Shown piece after piece: positions 38,835 to 48,178 of a stretch of 55,746 nt of DNA. The position numbers and the translations under genes are program-made. Source of the stretch: Limousia pullorum (GTDB taxonomy: Bacteria > Bacillota > Clostridia > Oscillospirales > Acutalibacteraceae); contig DVNG01000033.1 of NCBI GenBank assembly GCA_018714545.1, forward strand, positions 1-55,746, given 5' to 3'. Each line of letters opens with the position of its first letter. Position 1 is the stretch's first letter. A model generated the notes under the pieces. The model had not been told where the DNA came from, ran no database searches, and saw only the letters and a list, made by a program, of their open reading frames with translations.

Positions 38835-40499
38835 TCAGATTAACTCGCTTAAATCTATCTCTCGCACAAGAGGAGATTTCTCATCATTTTTCCATTTAAC
38901 AACTTCCAAAACTCCGTCCTCACGGAACACAACGGAAAATCCTTCTCTTTTACCGTCAACGTATTTGCCGTAATATGTAACGTTTCCCTCTTTGTCAAAT
39001 TTAACGCATACGCCCTGAGGCTTGTTGTCGCTCCACTTTCCGGCAAGCACAGAGCCGTCGTCAGGCTTAAAGCCAACGCCCATGCCCTCACGCTTATTGT
39101 TTTTCCATGTACCGGCATAGGATACTCCGTCGTCTTTATAGTAATGAACACCAAATCCCTCTCTGTGGTCTTTGAAATACTCGCCCTCATAGGCTGTTCT
39201 TCCGTTAGGCTGTTCGGTTCTGCCGTAGCCGTTTCTCTCGTTGCGGCTGTTTGTTTCTCCGTAATATCTGTAAATTTCATTGTTGAGATTGAGAGTCATG
39301 TCACATTTATCTTTCCAAGGATTAACAGTAACATTTTTATCCTCGCAGCAGCTCTCAACCGGTACATCTGCCTCTTCTGAATACACCATTTTATTGTTCA
39401 TAGTGTCTTTCATCCTTTCCTTAGAATTAAAGGACTCATTCATATCACCGTATTGTTTTTCTTTTCTGTGAGCTTTCAGGCTCTCTTTTGTCTTATGCTT
39501 TTTCTTTGTTTCTTTTACCGGAGCGCTCAAATCGATTACATCTTCTCCGCTGTAGTCCGGATTTTCAGACTCAGACTCCATATTATCAAACACAAAATCA
39601 TTTCCTGAAACCGCTGTTCTTGAAGTTTCCATAGCAACTCCATTCATAGGAATATTTTCAAATCCCTTAGGCGGAGCGTTGAACTCTTCTCCGTCTTCAT
39701 ACATATCTTCCATATTTTTCTGTTCAAAAGCCGGTGCTTCGCCGTAATTTCTGGCGTTTCTTATATCAATTTTACCGCTGTTATTCTTAAAATATTCCGG
39801 TTTAAAATTGAAGCCCGACTCCACCTGCTGAGCGGTAACGTCAAATTCCTCTTTCTTTTCTTCGGCAATCTCTTTTTTAATATCCTCAACTATAGTTTCA
39901 AATCTCTTTACACCCTCAGCGTCTGCATAATACTCAAGACCCTCGGAGGAGAAAACCGAAACATCTACGGAAACATTTCTCATAAAGGCACGCTCTAAAA
40001 TTTCCGGATCATCCTCATAATTGCACTTATAAAGGGTTACAGGCTGGGGCTGAGAAGAACTTTTTTTGATAAAAACACGTTTTCCATCTTTAAATCCTGA
40101 GGACACCAAAATCTGTCCCCCGTTAAAGCCATTGGAATTATAGTATTCTGCTCTAATCCACTGATGGTCAGAAGAAAAGAAAATTTTTCTTTCCGCTGTA
40201 CCCTTGTCATTGGTTGTTTCCACATAATAGGAACCGTCGCCGTTCTTGTGGCTGGTTTCACTGAGCTTGCTGTTTTTGTAAACCCTCCAAAACAACGGCC
40301 TGTCTTTTTCCAAGGAATAGATATATTTTACACTTTCGATTTCTCCGTTTTTAACAAGTCTGTCCTTTTGAGAACATCCTGTCAAAAAAAATCTTCCTCT
40401 CACGTTTGACAGCACATCGCAGGTGATATCATCACAGTCATATCCGTTCAGGGAAACACCATATATTCTGTAGTTTTCTTTGTCCCAGTTTTTTAACAT
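38835..40499 (-). CDS. MORN-repeat protein
   Basis: A 554-residue protein without a signal peptide. The N-terminal 190 residues form an unrecognised globular region. A long charged, low-complexity middle (about 190-400, including KKKHKTKESLKAHRKEK) leads to at least five MORN repeats at the C-terminus (YEGEYFKDHREGFGVHYYKD, YAGTWKNNKREGMGVGF, LAGKWSDNKPQGVCVKF, YYGKYVDGKREGFSVVF). MORN sheets often bind lipids or partners. ATG 40499 follows AAAGGA by eight bases. The cellular role is unknown; division or envelope work is possible. Confidence 0.8.
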   Translation of the reverse strand: MLKNWDKENYRIYGVSLNGYDCDDITCDVLSNVRGRFFLTGCSQKDRLVKNGEIESVKYIYSLEKDRPLFWRVYKNSKLSETSHKNGDGSYYVETTNDKGTAERKIFFSSDHQWIRAEYYNSNGFNGGQILVSSGFKDGKRVFIKKSSSQPQPVTLYKCNYEDDPEILERAFMRNVSVDVSVFSSEGLEYYADAEGVKRFETIVEDIKKEIAEEKKEEFDVTAQQVESGFNFKPEYFKNNSGKIDIRNARNYGEAPAFEQKNMEDMYEDGEEFNAPPKGFENIPMNGVAMETSRTAVSGNDFVFDNMESESENPDYSGEDVIDLSAPVKETKKKHKTKESLKAHRKEKQYGDMNESFNSKERMKDTMNNKMVYSEEADVPVESCCEDKNVTVNPWKDKCDMTLNLNNEIYRYYGETNSRNERNGYGRTEQPNGRTAYEGEYFKDHREGFGVHYYKDDGVSYAGTWKNNKREGMGVGFKPDDGSVLAGKWSDNKPQGVCVKFDKEGNVTYYGKYVDGKREGFSVVFREDGVLEVVKWKNDEKSPLVREIDLSELI

Positions 40500-40549
40500 A
40501 CTCAAAATCCTTTATTCACAACATACTCTTTCAGTTGAAATAATTTTAG

Positions 40550-40580
40550 AAAAGGCACAATATAAAATACTGTGCCTTTT
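40550..40580 (-). terminator. Terminator of pfkA
   Basis: A perfect 10-bp stem, AAAAGGCACA / TGTGCCTTTT, with an 11-nt loop, 30 bp after the pfkA stop; the T-run is contained in the stem end. Confidence 0.8.
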
Positions 40581-40610
40581 CTTACTTACTATATAATTAT
40601 CGCTTTTAAA

Positions 40611-41579
40611 TCAGATAGAAATATCCATTGCAATCTGATAAAGATTTTTATCAAATACACGCTCCATGCTGAGTCCTTCTGTGATGTCGATATCTGTGAT
40701 TTTACCGTCACGCATAGCGACAACTCTGTTTGATGCTCCTGAGATAAGAAGCTCAACAGCCTTATGACCCATCATACTTGCAACAACTCTGTCTCTGAGT
40801 GTTGGTGAACCGCCTCTCTGAACATGTCCGAGAACAGTTGCTCTTGCTTCGATGCCTGTACGCTCCTGAACAAATCTTGCGATTTCTTCAACACCGCCAA
40901 CGCCCTCAGCAACAACGATGATAAAATGCTTTTTACCTGTAGCCTGTGTTGCAAGAATTCTTGAAACAACGTCTCTTTCAAGGTCGTGCTCAATTTCCGG
41001 AACGAGGATTGATGTTGCACCCACTGCGATACCAGCCTGAAGTGCGATATCTCCGCAACGTCTTCCCATTACTTCTACAACAGAACAACGGTCGTGTGAC
41101 TGTGCAGTATCTCTGATTTTGTCAACCATTTCCATAGCAGTATTCATAGCTGTGTCAAAGCCGATTGTGTATTCACTGCAAGCGATGTCATTATCAATTG
41201 TACCTGGAATACAAACGCAAGGTATACCGTGTGCTGTAAGGTCTCTTGCTCCTCTGAAGGAACCGTCACCACCTATAACAACAACGCCTTTAACGCCCAA
41301 ACTATTGCAATATTTTGCTGCCTTTTCAACGCCTTCCGGTGTGTTGTACTCTTTGCTTCTTGCTGTGTAAAGCACTGTACCGCCACGGTTGATTGTGTCT
41401 GAAACGGAACGGAGATTCATCTCTACAACGTCTCCGTTAAGAAGACCGTTATATCCACGATGAACACCTACAACGCCAAGACCCTTGTTGATACCAGCTC
41501 TAACAACGGCTCTAACAGCCGCATTCATACCAGGTGCGTCTCCACCGCTTGTCAATACTGCAATCTTTTCCTTTGCCAT
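40611..41579 (-). CDS. pfkA: ATP-dependent 6-phosphofructokinase
   Basis: A 322-residue glycolytic enzyme that phosphorylates fructose-6-phosphate. Motifs are LTSGGDAPGMNAAVRAVV (ATP loop), VVIGGDGSFRGA (residues 100-112), GTIDNDIACSEYTIGFDTA with the catalytic Asp, and VEVMGRRCGDIAL (substrate). The Gly at 106 (GGDGS) marks the ATP-using form rather than the PPi-using form, which has Asp. ATG 41579 is set by GGAGG ten bases upstream; a longer open frame reaches 41699. Confidence 0.95.
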   Translation of the reverse strand: MAKEKIAVLTSGGDAPGMNAAVRAVVRAGINKGLGVVGVHRGYNGLLNGDVVEMNLRSVSDTINRGGTVLYTARSKEYNTPEGVEKAAKYCNSLGVKGVVVIGGDGSFRGARDLTAHGIPCVCIPGTIDNDIACSEYTIGFDTAMNTAMEMVDKIRDTAQSHDRCSVVEVMGRRCGDIALQAGIAVGATSILVPEIEHDLERDVVSRILATQATGKKHFIIVVAEGVGGVEEIARFVQERTGIEARATVLGHVQRGGSPTLRDRVVASMMGHKAVELLISGASNRVVAMRDGKITDIDITEGLSMERVFDKNLYQIAMDISI

Positions 41580-41711
41580 AATATAAAACCTCCATTGGTG
41601 TATGCTGCGCATGATTGCGTATAGGACGTAAATTTCACTATGTAAAATTTTCTGTGATGCAGCTTTAAAGCTTACAACCACATTAAACGTCGTATACACT
41701 ATTCAAATATT

Positions 41712-41740
41712 ATTATATACCCTCTATAACAAATAATCAA
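41712..41740 (-). promoter_or_regulatory. Promoter of pfkA
   Basis: On the minus strand, TTGATT (41740-41735), 17 bp, then a perfect TATAAT (41717-41712). It leaves a leader of about 125 nt before the pfkA start. Confidence 0.7.
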
Positions 41741-41759
41741 GAGATTTTTTCAAAGTGCT

Positions 41760-44700
41760 TCAATTTTTCTTAATTTTGACATTATCATCCCCGAGCCTTG
41801 ACGAAAGCTCGGAAAGCATTACATCATTTATATCAACCCACATGTTTCTTGGAGCTTTTAGAAGCTTTTTGTCGTTTTCAAGATATAGATATAAAGGAGT
41901 ATTTCCGTCAAAAATGTCTATTATTTGTTTTGCTCTATTATACTTTTTCCCGCCTATTTTATCAACCTTTAAATAAAGGGAAATGTTTTCAAAATTCTGT
42001 CTGCCTGAAAAGCTTCTGCCCGCCTCCGGAATTGTTTTTTCCGGCACTTCATCGGCAGATGTTCCCGCTGTTTTTATCAAATCGCAGATAATCTTCGGTT
42101 CTTCATCAGCGGAACAATTAACCCTTCCGCTTATGTCGAGGACTGCGCCCTTCTTTATATATGCGCCGTACATTGCAAATATTTTCGGGAAAACCAAAAA
42201 CTCGCAGGTTCCGTATTTATCCTCTGCGCTTACAAAAGCCATCATCTGGTTGGTTTTTGTAAGCTGTGTCTTTACAGCCTTGACAACGCAAACTACTCTT
42301 ACATTTCTTCCGTCGCAGTATTTGTCGGAATTTTCATCGTCTATTATGTCGCCTATTCTGTCGGCTTTTATTTTTTCGCTGTATCCGTCATAGGCGTCAA
42401 GGGGATGACCGCTGAGATACATTCCTGCGATTTCATCCTCCATAAACAGCAGCTCGTCCTTTGAAAACTCCTCAAGGTTTGGGTAAACCGGCTCGTCGGA
42501 AACCTTTTCAGAACTGTCGCCGCCCATATTGAAAATGGAAAGCTGTCCTGCCATGTTTCTTTTTCTGTCGTACTCCACACCGTCCATTATGGTTTTCAAT
42601 GTTGTCAGCATCTGACGTCTGTTTGCTCCAAGTCCGTCAAAGGCTCCGCATTTTATAAGACTTTCAATTCCCCTGGAGTTTGTGCCTTTGCCGTACATTC
42701 TGCTGCAAAAATCGTAAAGGGATTTAAACTTACCTTTTTGTCTTTCCTCAACAATGCTGTCGATAAAGCTTTTGCCAAGATTTTTAATGGCCATAAGTCC
42801 AAATCTTATATCGCCGCCCACAACAGTAAATGTGTTTCGGCTGTAATTGATATGAGGAGGCAAAACCCTTATTTTAAGTCGTCTGCATTCTCCAATATAA
42901 ACCGCAAGCTTGTTTTGTCTGTCCAAAACGCTTGTGAGCAAAGCCGCCATATACTGGCAGGGATAATGGAATTTAAGCCAAGCTGTCTGATATGAAACTA
43001 TAGCATAAGCCGTAGCATGGGATTTGTTAAAAGCGTAAGAAGCAAAGCTTTCCATTTCTGAGAATATGGAAAGAGCAGTGTTTTTGTCAACACCACGGCG
43101 CAGACAACCTTCAACCTCAACGCTTCCGTCTTCATTTACAAGTCCGTTTATGAAAATTTCCTTTTCCTTTTCCATAACGTCGTGCTTTTTCTTACTCATG
43201 GCACGGCGCACAATATCCGCACGACCCAAAGAATATCCGGCAAGGGTTCGGAAAATCTGCATTACCTGCTCCTGATATACTATACAGCCATAGGTAACAT
43301 CGAGTATATCTTTCAAAAGAGGATGCTTGTATCTCACCTTTTCCGGATGATGGGAGTTTTCAATATACATGGGGATACTTTCCATTGGTCCCGGACGATA
43401 AAGGGAAATAACCGCAATCAGGTCTTCTATTGAGGTTGGGCCAAGCTGTGTCAAAACGCTTTTCATGCCCTGACTTTCAAACTGAAATACACCCTCGGTA
43501 AAGCCCTGCGCCATCATTTTATAGACGTCCTTGTCCTCTATGTCAATATTTTCAATTGACACCTTTTCGCCGCCGCTTTTTATCATTTCCAAAGCGTCAT
43601 TTATAACCGTAAGGTTTCTCAGTCCCAAAAAATCCATTTTGAGAAGTCCCAGTTCCTCCAAAGTGGTCATGGTAAACTGGGTTACAATGGTGTCGTCGTT
43701 TCTGGCAAGGGGGACATAATCGTTTACCGGACGGTCTGTAATTACTACGCCTGCGGCGTGGGTTGTGGTGTTTCTGGGCATTCCCTCAATGCTCATGGCT
43801 ATGTCTATAAGGTTTTTCACAGCCGGGTCAGTGTCGTATTTATCCTTAAGCTGAGAGCTTACAGTAAGTGCCTTTTCTATTGTCATTCCCAAGTCCTGAG
43901 GAATAAGCTTTGCTATAACATCCACCGAGCCGTATGGCATACCTAAAACTCTTCCGACGTCACGCACGGAACCTCTGGCAGCCATTGTACCGAATGCCAC
44001 AATCTGAGCCACTCTGTCTTTGCCGTATTTTTCAATAACATAGTCTATAACCTCTCCACGTCTTTCAGTGCAGAAATCTATATCGAAGTCCGGCATACTT
44101 ACACGCTCAGGATTTAGAAATCTTTCAAAGAGAAGATTATATTTTATAGGGTCAATTCCGGTAATTCCCACGCAGTATGCGCACAGAGAACCTGCGCCGC
44201 TTCCTCTTCCCGGGCCTACGGGAATTCCCTTGGATTTTGCGTAATTTACAAAGTCATCAACAATGAGATAGTAATCCACAAACCCCATTCTTTTTATTGT
44301 GGTAAGCTCGTATTCAAGTCGCTCCACAAGGGATTTATCCGGATTATCTCCATAGTGTCTGTAAAGACCCTCGTAACATCTGCGTTTAAAAAATTCGTAG
44401 TGATCCTCGCCGTTTGGAACATCGAAATTCGGCAGCTTTCTCACTCCGAACTCAAAATCCACATTGCATCTTTCGGCAATTTTTGCGGTGTTTTCAAAAG
44501 CTTCCTCCATATTCGGGAAAGCTTCTTTCATTTCATCTTCCGACTTCACATAAAATTCTTCTGTTGCAAACTCCATTTTATTGTCATCGTAAATTGTATG
44601 GTTGGTCTGAATACAAAGGAGAATCTCGTGAAGCTTGCTGTCCTTGGCGTCGATATAGTGGCTGTCGTTGGTTACAACAAGAGGAATACCTGTTTCCTGA

Positions 44701-45278
44701 CTTATTGAAATAAGCTTTGGATTTACCTCCTGCTGTTCTCTTATTCCATGATTTTGAAGCTCAATAAAAAAGTTGTTTTCTCCGAAAAGATTTTTATAAT
44801 AAAGGGCTTTTTTCTTTGCCGCCGTGTAATCTCCGTTTAAAATCAGTGAGGGAATCTCTCCTGCAAGGCAGGCGGAAAGGCATATAAGCCCCTCGTGATA
44901 TTCCTCCAAAAGGGCGTCGTCTATTCTTGGTTTCACATAAAAACCCTCTGTAAAGCCCTTTGAAACAAGCTTGATAAGGTTTCTGTAGCCCACATCGTTT
45001 TCACACAAAAGAACCATGTGATAGTAATCACGTCCGGCAGTTCTCACCTTGTCAAAGCGGCTTGAGGGAGCCACATAAACTTCACATCCTATTACAGGCT
45101 TTATTCCTGCTTTTTTGCAGGCACGGTAAAAATCTATAACACCGTACATTACACCGTGGTCAGTTATGGCAACCGCCTTTTGACCTACAGCTTTAATTTT
45201 TTCCACCAGCTTGTTAATACGGCAGGCTCCGTCAAGCAAGCTGTATTCAGTATGAAGATGCAAATGAACAAAAGACAT
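41760..45278 (-). CDS. dnaE: DNA polymerase III alpha subunit, DnaE type
   Basis: A 1,172-residue replicative polymerase of the DnaE1/DnaE3 kind without an internal 3'-5' exonuclease. An N-terminal PHP domain (HLHLHTEYSLLDGA, ITDHGVMYG) is followed by the polymerase core with GPGRGSGAGSL and the catalytic Asp pair in MPDFDIDFC (about 400). FLGLRNLTVI, EQVMQIFRTLAGYS and the HhH and OB domains (about 1000, VVKAVKTQLTKTNQMMAFVS) follow. GGAGG eight bases ahead fixes ATG 45278. It is likely to pair with a PolC encoded elsewhere. Confidence 0.95.
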   Translation of the reverse strand: MSFVHLHLHTEYSLLDGACRINKLVEKIKAVGQKAVAITDHGVMYGVIDFYRACKKAGIKPVIGCEVYVAPSSRFDKVRTAGRDYYHMVLLCENDVGYRNLIKLVSKGFTEGFYVKPRIDDALLEEYHEGLICLSACLAGEIPSLILNGDYTAAKKKALYYKNLFGENNFFIELQNHGIREQQEVNPKLISISQETGIPLVVTNDSHYIDAKDSKLHEILLCIQTNHTIYDDNKMEFATEEFYVKSEDEMKEAFPNMEEAFENTAKIAERCNVDFEFGVRKLPNFDVPNGEDHYEFFKRRCYEGLYRHYGDNPDKSLVERLEYELTTIKRMGFVDYYLIVDDFVNYAKSKGIPVGPGRGSGAGSLCAYCVGITGIDPIKYNLLFERFLNPERVSMPDFDIDFCTERRGEVIDYVIEKYGKDRVAQIVAFGTMAARGSVRDVGRVLGMPYGSVDVIAKLIPQDLGMTIEKALTVSSQLKDKYDTDPAVKNLIDIAMSIEGMPRNTTTHAAGVVITDRPVNDYVPLARNDDTIVTQFTMTTLEELGLLKMDFLGLRNLTVINDALEMIKSGGEKVSIENIDIEDKDVYKMMAQGFTEGVFQFESQGMKSVLTQLGPTSIEDLIAVISLYRPGPMESIPMYIENSHHPEKVRYKHPLLKDILDVTYGCIVYQEQVMQIFRTLAGYSLGRADIVRRAMSKKKHDVMEKEKEIFINGLVNEDGSVEVEGCLRRGVDKNTALSIFSEMESFASYAFNKSHATAYAIVSYQTAWLKFHYPCQYMAALLTSVLDRQNKLAVYIGECRRLKIRVLPPHINYSRNTFTVVGGDIRFGLMAIKNLGKSFIDSIVEERQKGKFKSLYDFCSRMYGKGTNSRGIESLIKCGAFDGLGANRRQMLTTLKTIMDGVEYDRKRNMAGQLSIFNMGGDSSEKVSDEPVYPNLEEFSKDELLFMEDEIAGMYLSGHPLDAYDGYSEKIKADRIGDIIDDENSDKYCDGRNVRVVCVVKAVKTQLTKTNQMMAFVSAEDKYGTCEFLVFPKIFAMYGAYIKKGAVLDISGRVNCSADEEPKIICDLIKTAGTSADEVPEKTIPEAGRSFSGRQNFENISLYLKVDKIGGKKYNRAKQIIDIFDGNTPLYLYLENDKKLLKAPRNMWVDINDVMLSELSSRLGDDNVKIKKN

Positions 45279-45319
45279 ATTCCCACCTCCTGTCAGTATT
45301 TTTCTAAAAATAAGCAAAA

Positions 45320-45349
45320 CTTCCGACAGCTTTCATATCTTATCGGAAG
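45320..45349 (-). terminator. Terminator of xseA
   Basis: A 7-bp perfect stem, CTTCCGA / TCGGAAG, with a 16-nt loop, followed by TTTT on the minus strand. It lies between the xseA stop and the dnaE start. Confidence 0.6.
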
Positions 45350-45370
45350 CACGCTGTTATTATATTTAAT

Positions 45371-46585
45371 TTATTCAACTATCGCCGTAAAGGAACCGTC
45401 TGAAAGGGTAACTGAAATCCTGTCGCCTTTGCTTACTTGATTTACAGAGCTTATCACCGCACCACCTTTTTGCAAAGCGGCATAACCTCTTTTCAGGATT
45501 TTTTCAGGGTCAAGCTGGCTGAATTTGTTTTCTATTGCGTTTAAATTAAGCTCTTTAGAAGAAAGATACTTCTCTTCAGCCTCCTGAAAACGTATCTTTA
45601 AATTTTCAAAATAGCTTATCTTGTTTCTAATCTCCTTTTCCGGTCCATAGGCATACATCTTATCTTGAATTTTTTCTAAGACAATCTCTTTATGTGAAAG
45701 ATTTTTTGCTGTATAGCCGTTGAGACTTTTTGCCAAAGAAGCAAGTCTGTTCCTCTCTTCAAATATATCCGGAACAGCTCTTTTCGCCGCCGCAGAAGGT
45801 GTATGCTCTCTCACATCAGCAACAAAATCGCAGATTGTAAAATCCGTTTCGTGACCCACTGCGGAAATTACCGGCACAGTACAGTCAAATATAGCTCTGG
45901 CAAGCTCCTCGCTGTTAAATGCCCACAAATCCTCCGCAGAACCACCGCCTCTGCCGATTATAACCACGTCTGCGCATTTCGTGTCAGAAAAGTATTTAAT
46001 ACCTTGTACAAGCTGTTTTGGAGCTTCTTCCCCCTGAACCAGCGAAGGGTATATTATAATGTTTATGGGAGGCCAGCGCTTTAACAAAATACTTTTGATA
46101 TCCTCAACCGCCGCTCCTGTAGGAGAGGTTATAACTCCGACTGTTTTCGGATATAAGGGCAAAGGCTTTTTTGCAGACTGTAAAAAAAGTCCCTCTTTTT
46201 CCAGCCTGTTTTTAAGCTGTTCAAAGGCTATAGCCAAAGCACCTGCCCCCAACGGCTGCAAATCATCAATATAAAGCTGATACTGTCCCGTGGCTTCATA
46301 CAGGGAAACTCTTCCTCTGGCGATTACCTTCATTCCGTTTTCCGGACGAAATTTAAGCCTTGCGGCGTTTCCAGCAAAGATTACCGCCTTTATAACGGAC
46401 TTATCATCTTTAAGAGAAAGATAGATATGACCGCTTCTGTAATGGTCTGTAAGGTTTGATATCTCGCCGGATATAAAAACCCCGGATAATCTGGGGTCGC
46501 TGTCCATAAGTGATTTTATATAAAAATTAAGCTGGCTTACAGTGAGAACACCGGTTCTGCCAACATTAAATGATGTATTTATCAT
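45371..46585 (-). CDS. xseA: Exodeoxyribonuclease VII large subunit
   Basis: A 404-residue large subunit of exonuclease VII, which degrades single-stranded DNA to oligonucleotides. It has an N-terminal OB domain (LTVSQLNFYIKSLMDSDPRL, FISGEISNLTDHYRSGHIYL), a catalytic core with VITSPTGAAVEDI, VIIGRGGGSAEDLWAFN and SAVGHETDFTICDFVADVREHTPSAAA, then a coiled coil. ATG 46585 follows AGGTG by six bases. The xseB small-subunit gene, often directly downstream, is not here; a terminator follows instead. Confidence 0.93.
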   Translation of the reverse strand: MINTSFNVGRTGVLTVSQLNFYIKSLMDSDPRLSGVFISGEISNLTDHYRSGHIYLSLKDDKSVIKAVIFAGNAARLKFRPENGMKVIARGRVSLYEATGQYQLYIDDLQPLGAGALAIAFEQLKNRLEKEGLFLQSAKKPLPLYPKTVGVITSPTGAAVEDIKSILLKRWPPINIIIYPSLVQGEEAPKQLVQGIKYFSDTKCADVVIIGRGGGSAEDLWAFNSEELARAIFDCTVPVISAVGHETDFTICDFVADVREHTPSAAAKRAVPDIFEERNRLASLAKSLNGYTAKNLSHKEIVLEKIQDKMYAYGPEKEIRNKISYFENLKIRFQEAEEKYLSSKELNLNAIENKFSQLDPEKILKRGYAALQKGGAVISSVNQVSKGDRISVTLSDGSFTAIVE

Positions 46586-46590
46586 AACAG

Positions 46591-47601
46591 TCACCTGCTT
46601 TTACAGTGCTTTATTCCCGTGAGAAACGCAATTCCACCTGCATTGTCGGAAGAAAATTCCGCAGAGGCAAAGCTGCAATTAAAGTCCCTTTCCATTCTTT
46701 CTCTGATAATAGAATTGGACATTACTCCTCCGGCATAAATCAAAGGATAGTCACCAAATTTTTCAAGAATATAACGGGTCATATCCGAAAGTGTTTCTTC
46801 CACATAAGCCAGACAATAAGCCGCCGTTTTCTCCTTGGAATCTCCGGATTTGAGCATTTGACTACATTTATTTTCAACACCGCTTAAACAGCAGCGTCCC
46901 TCTTTTACTGAGGTTTTTATATTGAAAAGTTTTTTCTTGGAACCGTTTCTTCTATACTTTTGAGCCTTATCCTCAGGCATATATTTTTCAATATTGAGAT
47001 AAAATTCCTTTGCAAGCTTTTCTATCTCTTTCCCGCAGGGAAAAGAAAGTCCCATTTGCACTCCCGCTCTGTCAACTGCCTGTCCTGCGTTTAAATCAAG
47101 GGTTTCACCGACTATAGAAATGTCTTTTATAAAACCGCCGCTGCAATTTACCAAAAGTGCTTCCGTGGTTCCTCCGCTTAAATGAAAGGCAATAAAATCA
47201 CAGTTAAGCAAATCAGTTTTGCCGCAGCTGAACACAGCCGCAGCTATATGCCCTTCCTGATGTGAAAATTCATACATCGGTACATGAAGTGTATCCGCTA
47301 AAACATGGGCAATATTTACGCCGACAGTAAAACAGGGCATATAGGAATTTTCCACAGGTCTTGGTTTTGATGAAACGCCCACTGCGCAGACATTTTTTAA
47401 ATCAACTTCCTGTGAAAGCTCTTTATATATTTCATAAAACTGCTGTGTATGGTGAAAAACAGCGTCGCTTTGGCGCAAGCCGCACTGACCGTTTTTCACT
47501 GGCAGAAGTTTTCTTTTATGGATTATTTTGTTTTTCTCGCCGTCATAAACCGCCACAGATGTGGTGTAGTTGCTTGTGTCGATACCAAGATAAATTCCCA
47601 T
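46591..47601 (-). CDS. TsaD/Kae1-family protein
   Basis: A 336-residue ASKHA-fold protein of the TsaD (Kae1/Gcp) family. The phosphate loop is GIDTSNYTTSVAVYD, the metal ligands are HQEGH (about 115-119), and the late motifs LSGGTTEALLV and YAGGVMSNSIIRERM are present. True TsaD makes the threonylcarbamoyl modification of tRNA with TsaB and TsaE; none is nearby, and the usual HxEAH/HLEGH context is altered. This may be the clostridial paralogue, with the real tsaD elsewhere. ATG 47601 is used, because it directly follows the nusB stop (TGATATG). Confidence 0.8.
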   Translation of the reverse strand: MGIYLGIDTSNYTTSVAVYDGEKNKIIHKRKLLPVKNGQCGLRQSDAVFHHTQQFYEIYKELSQEVDLKNVCAVGVSSKPRPVENSYMPCFTVGVNIAHVLADTLHVPMYEFSHQEGHIAAAVFSCGKTDLLNCDFIAFHLSGGTTEALLVNCSGGFIKDISIVGETLDLNAGQAVDRAGVQMGLSFPCGKEIEKLAKEFYLNIEKYMPEDKAQKYRRNGSKKKLFNIKTSVKEGRCCLSGVENKCSQMLKSGDSKEKTAAYCLAYVEETLSDMTRYILEKFGDYPLIYAGGVMSNSIIRERMERDFNCSFASAEFSSDNAGGIAFLTGIKHCKSR

Positions 47602-47602
47602 A

Positions 47603-48046
47603 TCAATCACTTTCAAACTTTTCGTTTCTTGCTACTGCTCCCAATACACCGTTTACAAATCCGCTGTCGTCAATTGTATATTTCTTTGCAAGCTCTACAG
47701 CTTCATTTATTGAAACTGAAACAGGAACAGTTTTATCGTATTTCATTTCATAAATTGCAAGTCTCATAACCGCCAATGCAACCTTTGGAATTCTTGAAAG
47801 CTTCCAGCCTGATTTCAAATATTTATCTATAATGCCGTCAAGCTCTTCCTTATGAGCTTCAACACCCATAGCTGTCTTTTTTGCGTAATCTGAAACAGTA
47901 AATTCTTCAAAGCTTTCATCGGCAGCTTCTATAAGCTCATAAATATTGTCGTTTCCCGGGAAAAGCATCTCAAAGCCAAGGATAAAAGCTTGTTCTCTTG
48001 ATTCATATCTTGAAACCGGCTTGTTGTCGTTTTTCTTTTCAGTCAT
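47603..48046 (-). CDS. nusB: Transcription antitermination factor NusB
   Basis: A 147-residue all-helical protein: SRYESREQAFILGFEMLF, then the C-terminal signature LAVMRLAIYEMKYD and VSINEAVELAKKYTIDDSGFVNGVLGAVAR. It binds boxA RNA in rRNA antitermination complexes. The start is ATG 48046, with GAGG nine bases upstream; the more upstream codon at 48067 is less likely. It is followed directly by the TsaD-like gene and xseA. Confidence 0.93.
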   Translation of the reverse strand: MTEKKNDNKPVSRYESREQAFILGFEMLFPGNDNIYELIEAADESFEEFTVSDYAKKTAMGVEAHKEELDGIIDKYLKSGWKLSRIPKVALAVMRLAIYEMKYDKTVPVSVSINEAVELAKKYTIDDSGFVNGVLGAVARNEKFESD

Positions 48047-48140
48047 TGCATCATACCTCGCACACATAAATTATCAAAATTCTAACCTTAAATAAATCTT
48101 TTTAATTATAACACATTTATAAATTATTGTAAACAAAAAA

Positions 48141-48164
48141 GGCGGTATCCGCATGGACACCGCC
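48141..48164 (-). terminator. Terminator of the CHAP-dockerin gene
   Basis: GGCGGT pairs with ACCGCC around a 12-nt loop, followed by TTTTTTG on the minus strand, about 15 bp past the stop. Confidence 0.75.
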
Positions 48165-48178
48165 GTATGTTCTTTATA

